From contig VSJD01000083.1 of the NCBI GenBank assembly GCA_008636095.1, positions 1 through 10,000 on the forward strand: a stretch of DNA of 10,000 bases, given 5' to 3'. The stretch comes from Kiritimatiellota bacterium (lineage in GTDB: Bacteria > Verrucomicrobiota > Kiritimatiellia > JAAZAB01). The translations under genes were made by a program, and so were the position numbers. Numbering within the stretch: position 1 is the first letter of the stretch; the number at the start of each line of letters is the position of its first letter. Shown here in pieces: positions 6,501 through 10,000 of the stretch. The notes beneath the pieces were generated by a model. It saw only the letters and a list, made by a program, of their open reading frames with translations. It was not told where the DNA came from and searched no databases.

Positions 6501-7323
6501 CTCGATCCGCGCGCACCACACGCGGATCGGGATACCACACCCGCCATAGAAACAAGCCTTGTGGTGGTGCCGTCGGCACACGTGCCGTGCGTATCCTCGA
6601 ATGCAGGATACGACGCGCCTCCTCCGGCGGCACGGCGCCCGTACCCACCCTGATTAGAAATCCGGCCAGACTGCGCACCATCTTGTAGAGGAATCCGTCG
6701 CTTTGTGCCCGGATGACGATCTCAGGCCCTTTCCGGCTGACGGTGAGTTTCATTACATGCCGCCGTGTGCTTTCCACCTCCCGATTGGGGTTGGCGGTGA
6801 AAGCGGCAAAATCGTGCCGCCCGACCAGCATCGCGGCGGCCACCCGCATGGCGCGCACATCGAGCGGCGTGCGCACATGGGTCCGATATAACCGCAAAAA
6901 CGGGGAGATAACATTGCCGTTCCAGATTAGATAACGATATTCCTTGCGTACGGCACTGCGTCGGGCGTGAAATGCCGCGCCAACCGGCTGAGCACGCAGG
7001 ATGCGGATAGCCGCCGGTAAGAGCGCATTCAAGGCCCGCGCCAAGCTGGCCGCCGGCAGGATAAACGGCAAATCGCAGTGCGCCACCTGGCCGGCGGCAT
7101 GTACGCCCTGGTCGGTGCGTCCACTGCCGTGGAGTTTCACGGGCGCACCCGCCATACGGCGCAAGGCCGCCTCAAGTTCGCTCTGGATCGTGCGCTGGTT
7201 GGGCTGAACCTGCCAGCCCGCATAAGCGGCCCCATCGTAGGCAATCAAAAGGCTATAGCGTTGCGGGCGAGATGTCGCCTGCGGGCGAATTGTCGCCTGC
7301 GGACGAATTTTTCCGTGTTTCAT
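6493..7323 (-). CDS. truA: tRNA pseudouridine(38-40) synthase TruA
   Basis: TruA converts uridines 38-40 of the tRNA anticodon arm to pseudouridine in the cytoplasm. The 276-residue protein shows the N-terminal motif RYSLLIAYDGAAYAGWQVQ (22-40), the catalytic motif GSGRTDQGVHAAGQ (66-79) with Asp71 as nucleophile, FHARRSAVRKEYRYLIW, HDFAAFTANPN and the C-terminal signature SDGFLYKMVRSLAGFLIRVG. Family members usually begin a few residues before the RY motif. Here about 20 extra residues precede it, made of IRPQAT, IRPQAT and SRPQ encoded by an 18-bp tandem repeat. No later in-frame ATG exists before the core, so the ATG at 7323 is the probable start. It lies 1 nt after the ruvX stop (TAGGATG), so translational coupling is likely. 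The C-terminus ends within a heptad repeat arm. Confidence 0.95.
   Translation of the reverse strand: MKHGKIRPQATIRPQATSRPQRYSLLIAYDGAAYAGWQVQPNQRTIQSELEAALRRMAGAPVKLHGSGRTDQGVHAAGQVAHCDLPFILPAASLARALNALLPAAIRILRAQPVGAAFHARRSAVRKEYRYLIWNGNVISPFLRLYRTHVRTPLDVRAMRVAAAMLVGRHDFAAFTANPNREVESTRRHVMKLTVSRKGPEIVIRAQSDGFLYKMVRSLAGFLIRVGTGAVPPEEARRILHSRIRTARVPTAPPQGLFLWRVWYPDPRVVRADREW
7263..7309. repeat. 18-bp tandem repeat encoding the TruA N-terminal tail
   Basis: Units 7274-7291 and 7292-7309 are 18 nt each, differ at one position, and are preceded by a partial unit from 7263. On the minus strand they encode (IRPQAT)2-SRPQ. The segments 7263-7282 and 7281-7300 each fold as an 8/4/8 hairpin (GCGGGCGA with TCGCCTGC, one G-T pair). 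The tail is therefore a tandem of small palindromes kept in frame. Confidence 0.8.
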
Positions 7324-7386
7324 CCTACAGCCTACAGTCTTCTGCCGAAGGCGGATCCGCCTGTGGGCGGAAAACGCCTACAGTCT
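7324..7386. repeat. Palindrome flanked by 11-bp direct repeats, plus CTGTAGG doublet, at the ruvX 3' end
   Basis: The 11-mer GCCTACAGTCT occurs at 7330-7340 and again at 7376-7386. Between them lies GGCGGATCCGCC (7350-7361), a perfect 12-bp palindrome, followed by GGCGG at 7366-7370 that can pair with the same CCGCC. On the minus strand the heptad CTGTAGG is perfectly duplicated (7337-7331 and 7330-7324) and runs directly into the truA ATG; its second copy supplies the ruvX stop TAG. The segment is translated as the last residues of RuvX (FRPQADPPSAEDCRL). The layout resembles an inserted small palindromic element with a duplicated flank. Confidence 0.75.
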
Positions 7387-7813
7387 CGGCGTCCCTATGG
7401 GACGCCAGTGCATCGAGATAACTCTGCAAAATGACCTGCGCGGCCAATTTATCTACCAGACCTTTGCGCCTCGAGCGGCTGACATCGAAGTCAATCAGCA
7501 TGCGTTCCACCTGCCGACTGCTCATGCGCTCGTCCCAGACTTCCACCGGCCGGCCGGCCTGTCGGCGGAGCTCCAGGACAAACCGTTCCACCGCTTCAAC
7601 CGCCGACCCCCGCGAGCCATCCATATTGAGCGGCAGGCCCACCACAATTCCCGCCACCTGTTTTTCCTGGCACAGGCGCAGGACATCCCTGATCACCTGC
7701 TTGAAACTTTGCACCGGCAGGATATCCAGCGGCAGGGCCATCATGCCCAGCTCGTCGCTGATGGCCAGGCCCACGCGCCGCTCACCATAATCCACGCCTA
7801 AAGTGCGAGACAT
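7325..7813 (-). CDS. ruvX: RuvX/YqgF-type RNase H-fold nuclease
   Basis: YqgF/RuvX proteins are RNase H-fold nucleases, linked to 16S rRNA 5'-end processing in E. coli and annotated as putative Holliday junction resolvases. The ATG at 7813 gives MSRTLGVDYGERRVGLAISD, the canonical N-terminus with the metal-binding Asp8; the longer open frame reaching 7915 would overlap manC and is rejected. Other motifs are GIVVGLPLNMDGSRG (55-69), VWDERMSSRQ (92-101) and VDKLAAQVILQSYLD (120-134) with Asp121. The family normally ends soon after that helix, at about 135-145 residues. Here 162 residues result from a tail of about 25, encoded by a hairpin (7388-7406) and a repeat element. It starts 16 nt after manC with only a weak GGA as ribosome site, and its stop is 1 nt before truA. 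Confidence 0.92.
   Translation of the reverse strand: MSRTLGVDYGERRVGLAISDELGMMALPLDILPVQSFKQVIRDVLRLCQEKQVAGIVVGLPLNMDGSRGSAVEAVERFVLELRRQAGRPVEVWDERMSSRQVERMLIDFDVSRSRRKGLVDKLAAQVILQSYLDALASHRDAETVGVFRPQADPPSAEDCRL
7388..7406. repeat. Perfect 8/3/8 hairpin in the RuvX tail
   Basis: GGCGTCCC (7388-7395) and GGGACGCC (7399-7406) are exact reverse complements around loop TAT. It lies just after the conserved final helix of RuvX and next to the 11-bp direct repeat, encoding about ASHRDAE. It may be part of the same inserted segment. It is not followed by a T tract and lies inside the operon, so it is not a typical terminator. Confidence 0.7.
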
Positions 7814-7829
7814 AGTATTGTGTCCAAAT

Positions 7830-8915
7830 TTACAGCCATGGATGCGCGTCACGCCGGCGCCGGAGCTTTTCGACCATGCGCTTGACCTCCTGGGAACGAT
7901 CCTTGCGGCAGACAAGGGTCACGGCGCCGGCCTTGACCACTACCATGTTATCCACACCGACCAGCGCCACCAAGCCATTGTCGGCGACCACGATGTTGCC
8001 GGAAGATTCCATCAGCTCGCCATTACCCACGACCACATTCCCGTGCCCGTCCTTGGGGAAATGTTGCTCCAACGCCGACCATGAGCCCACGTCATCCCAC
8101 GGAAACGCGCCCTCGACCATTACGATATTATCCGCACGCTCCATGACGGCATAATCCACCGATATTTTTTCCAGGCCGGCATAAGCGCGCTTCAACGCGG
8201 CATAAAATCCCACCCGGCCTGCCAGCGGCGTCAGCGTATCCAGCAAGCGCGCCAGGGGTGGGCAATGCCGCCGAAGCGCCCGTTCCCAGGCGGACAGCGA
8301 CCAGATAAACATACCCGAATTCCAATAGAATCGTCCGGTCTTGACATAACGTGCCGCTATACGCTCGTTCGGTTTCTCAACAAATCGCCTGACACGGTAA
8401 AAGACAGTCTTTGTCGGCCCGGCCAGGCGCCCGCCGGTTTCAATGTAGCCGAATCCTGTGCTCGGAAATGCCGGCTTGAGCCCGATGGTCACCAATACAT
8501 CCGCGGCGGCGGCGCGGGCAAAAGACTCTTTCAGCGTACGCCGGAAAACGGCCGCATTGCCGACGACATGATCAGCCGTCAGCACGCAAAACACGGCATT
8601 CGGGTTACGGGCCTTGATCAGGGCCGCGGCGAGGGTAATGGCCGCGGCCGTATCACGGCCGCAAGGCTCGCCAATCACATTTACTTTCGGCAAGCCGGGC
8701 AACAGATGGCACACGGCAGCATGGAGATCAGCGCTGGTAATCACCAGGATGCGCTTCTCCGGAATGATTGCCCGAATGCGATAAACCGCATCAGTCAGCA
8801 GGGCTCGCCGGCCGACCAGGGCCAGGAGCTGTTTTGGGCGGCGGCTCGTGCTCAGCGGCCAGAACCGCTCCCCCCGGCCCCCGGCCAGGATGACTGCGTA
8901 AGTATTGGCATTCAT
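7830..8915 (-). CDS. manC: Mannose-1-phosphate guanylyltransferase (GDP-mannose synthesis)
   Basis: The enzyme joins mannose-1-phosphate and GTP to give GDP-mannose for cell-surface polysaccharide and glycan synthesis. The 361-residue protein contains only the nucleotidyltransferase unit and lacks the C-terminal phosphomannose isomerase domain of bifunctional ManC/AlgA enzymes. It begins with AVILAGGRGERFWPLS (7-22) and Lys28 in RRPKQLL, the nucleotide-binding signature. Further motifs are EPCGRDTAAAI (83-93), LTADH (112-116), PSTGFGYIE (151-159), RFVEKPN (177-183), YWNSGMFIW (197-205), DYAVMER (254-260) and FPWDDVGSW (271-279), followed by a short beta-helix-like tail. AGGAG 9 nt upstream supports the ATG at 8915. 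It leads a tight manC-ruvX-truA unit rather than a polysaccharide cluster, so a housekeeping supply role is inferred. Confidence 0.94.
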   Translation of the reverse strand: MNANTYAVILAGGRGERFWPLSTSRRPKQLLALVGRRALLTDAVYRIRAIIPEKRILVITSADLHAAVCHLLPGLPKVNVIGEPCGRDTAAAITLAAALIKARNPNAVFCVLTADHVVGNAAVFRRTLKESFARAAAADVLVTIGLKPAFPSTGFGYIETGGRLAGPTKTVFYRVRRFVEKPNERIAARYVKTGRFYWNSGMFIWSLSAWERALRRHCPPLARLLDTLTPLAGRVGFYAALKRAYAGLEKISVDYAVMERADNIVMVEGAFPWDDVGSWSALEQHFPKDGHGNVVVGNGELMESSGNIVVADNGLVALVGVDNMVVVKAGAVTLVCRKDRSQEVKRMVEKLRRRRDAHPWL

Positions 8916-8924
8916 TGTGAATCG

Positions 8925-8929
8925 CTCCT
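8925..8929 (-). promoter_or_regulatory. Ribosome binding site of manC
   Basis: On the minus strand AGGAG lies 9 nt before the ATG at 8915. It is the strongest ribosome site on this strand and marks manC as the likely head of the manC-ruvX-truA unit. Confidence 0.75.
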
Positions 8930-8966
8930 GTTGTGCAAGCGTTTACAGTTGCAGGCTTCATGGCTT

Positions 8967-9060
8967 GAAATTAGAAATTGGGCAAAAAAACTCACGATTC
9001 TGTACAATATCCAATTTCTAATGTCAGCCAGCTCGTTGCTTATTCCAATTTCAACATTCC
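8967..9060. repeat. Heptad-periodic inverted repeat (GAAATTG type) between coaX and manC
   Basis: Plus strand 8967-8980 reads GAAATTA, GAAATTG. Minus strand 9025-9005 reads GACATTA, GAAATTG, GATATTG, and further upstream 9060-9040 reads GGAATGT, TGAAATT, GGAATAA. The core arms TTAGAAATTGG (8971-8981) and CCAATTTCTAA (9011-9021) are perfect reverse complements, 29 nt apart; extended to 15 nt they match at 14. It occupies most of the 166-nt gap after coaX. There is no T tract, so termination is not clear. No convincing promoter for manC was found in the remaining bases. Confidence 0.8.
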
Positions 9061-9081
9061 GCGAACACTTGCCATAAATGA

Positions 9082-9882
9082 TTAGGCCATATTCTCACGA
9101 CTTGTGTTGAGTTCATAAATCCGGGAAATGCCAAACAGCGTCAGGTCCGGGTCAATCCGCACCCTCAGATCACATCCGGCCAGCGCCCAGGCCGAATAAC
9201 CGCCAGTAGCGCAGAGGCGGACCGTTCGGTCCTTCAGCGTGTGCTGTAAGCGTGTAAAAATTTCGCGCACCATGCCGAGGTATCCCAGGCGCGCCCCAAT
9301 GGCCATGGCCTGTCGCGTGTTCTTGCCAATGACCGGCATGGCGCGTAAATTCCGCGGAATACCGTGATACCGGTCCAGCCGCAGGTGCGGCAGCAGCGCC
9401 GTTTTTTCGGCCAGGTAATCGGTCATTAGCGGCAGGCCGGGTACAATGATGCCGCCCATATAGGCATTTTTGGCCACCACATCAAAGGTCAGGGCCGTTC
9501 CGAAATCGGCTACAATCACGGGCGAGCCGTAGCGGTACGCCGCACCGCAGGCATTAGCTAACCGGTCCGCGCCGATACTGGCAGGGTTCGGATACTCGAT
9601 ACGCAGTCCCAACTTCATGCGGTGATGCACCATGCGGGGCAATCGGCCGCTGACAGCCTGCAGTTCCCGAAGCCAGAGGTGGTTGCGTTGTGGCACGACC
9701 GAACACAGCATGGCTCCCGTGATCAGACGGTTCCGCGTCAACCGGGTCAGCACGGCGGTTACATCCTTGCGGCAGGTAGTCCGGGTTGGCAAGTGGCTGA
9801 TGCCGCTGATCCGTCCGGCACGCGCCAGTCCCACGGTTGTACTGGTGTTGCCCATATCCACGACTATCACAAATCCAGACAT
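9082..9882 (-). CDS. coaX: Type III pantothenate kinase CoaX
   Basis: CoaX phosphorylates pantothenate, the first step of coenzyme A synthesis, and belongs to the ASKHA fold. From the ATG at 9882 the product has 266 residues, normal for the family. It shows the phosphate-1 motif VVDMGNTSTTVGL (7-19) with Asp9, the GADR motif IGADRLANACGA (103-114), the catalytic region VIVADFGTALTFDVV (122-136) with Asp126, and GGIIVPGLPLM followed by TALLP (143-165). ATGGYSAWA near 226-234 supplies the adenosine-side glycine motif. A longer open frame reaching 9936 would overlap the upstream gene and lacks family similarity, so the internal ATG is preferred; GGA lies 7 nt before it. The start is 1 nt after the upstream stop, implying coupling. 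The probable birA upstream is a common coaX neighbour. Confidence 0.94.
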   Translation of the reverse strand: MSGFVIVVDMGNTSTTVGLARAGRISGISHLPTRTTCRKDVTAVLTRLTRNRLITGAMLCSVVPQRNHLWLRELQAVSGRLPRMVHHRMKLGLRIEYPNPASIGADRLANACGAAYRYGSPVIVADFGTALTFDVVAKNAYMGGIIVPGLPLMTDYLAEKTALLPHLRLDRYHGIPRNLRAMPVIGKNTRQAMAIGARLGYLGMVREIFTRLQHTLKDRTVRLCATGGYSAWALAGCDLRVRIDPDLTLFGISRIYELNTSRENMA

Positions 9883-9883
9883 A

Positions 9884-10000
9884 TTATTTTCCAAATTGGC
9901 GTAACGACCATTCCTGCAGGATGCGGCTTTTATCATCCTGCCGCGCCATGGTGTAACAGATATCCAGTTCGTTCAACACACGCGCCAATACCCGGTCGCA
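9884..10000 (-). CDS. birA: C-terminal end of probable biotin--protein ligase BirA (partial)
   Basis: Reading the minus strand from the window edge gives 38 residues ending in TAA, with VLARVLNELDICYTM and ILQEWSLRQFGK as key stretches. This resembles the end of the BirA catalytic domain, where a helix of the type LxxLLxELxxxY is followed by an EW pair. In most BirA proteins a further C-terminal SH3-like domain of about 50 residues follows, starting with a GR/GK-V strand; here the frame stops at QFGK, so that domain appears to be missing. The stop is 1 nt before the coaX start. The birA-coaX pairing is common in bacteria and supports the call, but the visible part is short. Confidence 0.5.
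   Translation of the reverse strand, partial: CDRVLARVLNELDICYTMARQDDKSRILQEWSLRQFGK

Noticed and set aside
7814..7915. Longer N-terminus of RuvX (34 extra residues)
   Set aside because: It would overlap the end of manC, and the canonical MSRTLGVDYG start at 7813 matches the family.
8644..8662. 7/5/7 GC-rich hairpin in manC
   Set aside because: It encodes part of the conserved EPCGRDTAAA motif, so protein constraint and GC content explain it.
8265..9077. 270-residue plus-strand frame over manC and the following gap
   Set aside because: Runs antisense through all manC motifs and across the heptad repeat; composition is Gly/Arg/Gln-rich with no family features.
9883..9936. Longer N-terminus of CoaX (18 extra residues)
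   Set aside because: It overlaps the birA-like frame and precedes the standard VVDMGNT start by too much; the internal ATG at 9882 fits better.

Overview
The window is moderately GC-rich and gene-dense, with no tRNA, rRNA, CRISPR array or transposase. It has two gene blocks that converge near position 5290. The gene set and the FHA-domain fusion on the pilus ATPase suggest a Gram-negative-type bacterium, perhaps of the PVC group (Verrucomicrobiota, Kiritimatiellota or Lentisphaerota). That placement is inference from gene content, not a phylogenetic result.

Plus strand, 1-5253: a compact tad/cpa (Flp-type pilus) assembly cluster. An unrecognised membrane-anchored protein, open at the left edge, is followed by cpaB (pilus assembly, SAF domain), an FHA-CpaF secretion ATPase fusion, and the two inner-membrane platform proteins tadB and tadC. 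The order cpaB-cpaF-tadB-tadC lacks the secretin (cpaC) and the MinD-like cpaE often found between cpaB and cpaF. cpaB, cpaF and tadB are practically contiguous (4 nt gap, then 13 nt overlap). tadC is set apart by 167 nt holding a repeat element.

Minus strand, read from 10000 down to 5333: the 3' end of a probable birA, coaX (type III pantothenate kinase), manC (mannose-1-phosphate guanylyltransferase), ruvX (YqgF), truA (tRNA pseudouridine synthase) and an AEC-family permease. birA/coaX and manC-ruvX-truA are tightly packed. Gaps of 166 and 161 nt follow coaX and truA.

The most unusual feature is in the gaps. Every intergenic stretch longer than 50 nt carries a degenerate tandem repeat with a 7-nt period, usually as two facing arms. 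The 7-nt word differs by site: AACGAAG/AACCAAG on both sides of tadC, AATGGTT between truA and the permease gene, and GAAATTG between coaX and manC. A perfect CTGTAGG doublet also lies at the ruvX/truA junction. I know of no name for such a family here; heptameric STRR repeats of cyanobacteria are the nearest analogue I can cite. Several genes also carry short GC-rich hairpins in linker, loop or terminal-extension regions, most clearly the C-terminal tail of RuvX and the N-terminal tail of TruA. The FHA domain on CpaF has lost the residues that normally bind phosphothreonine.
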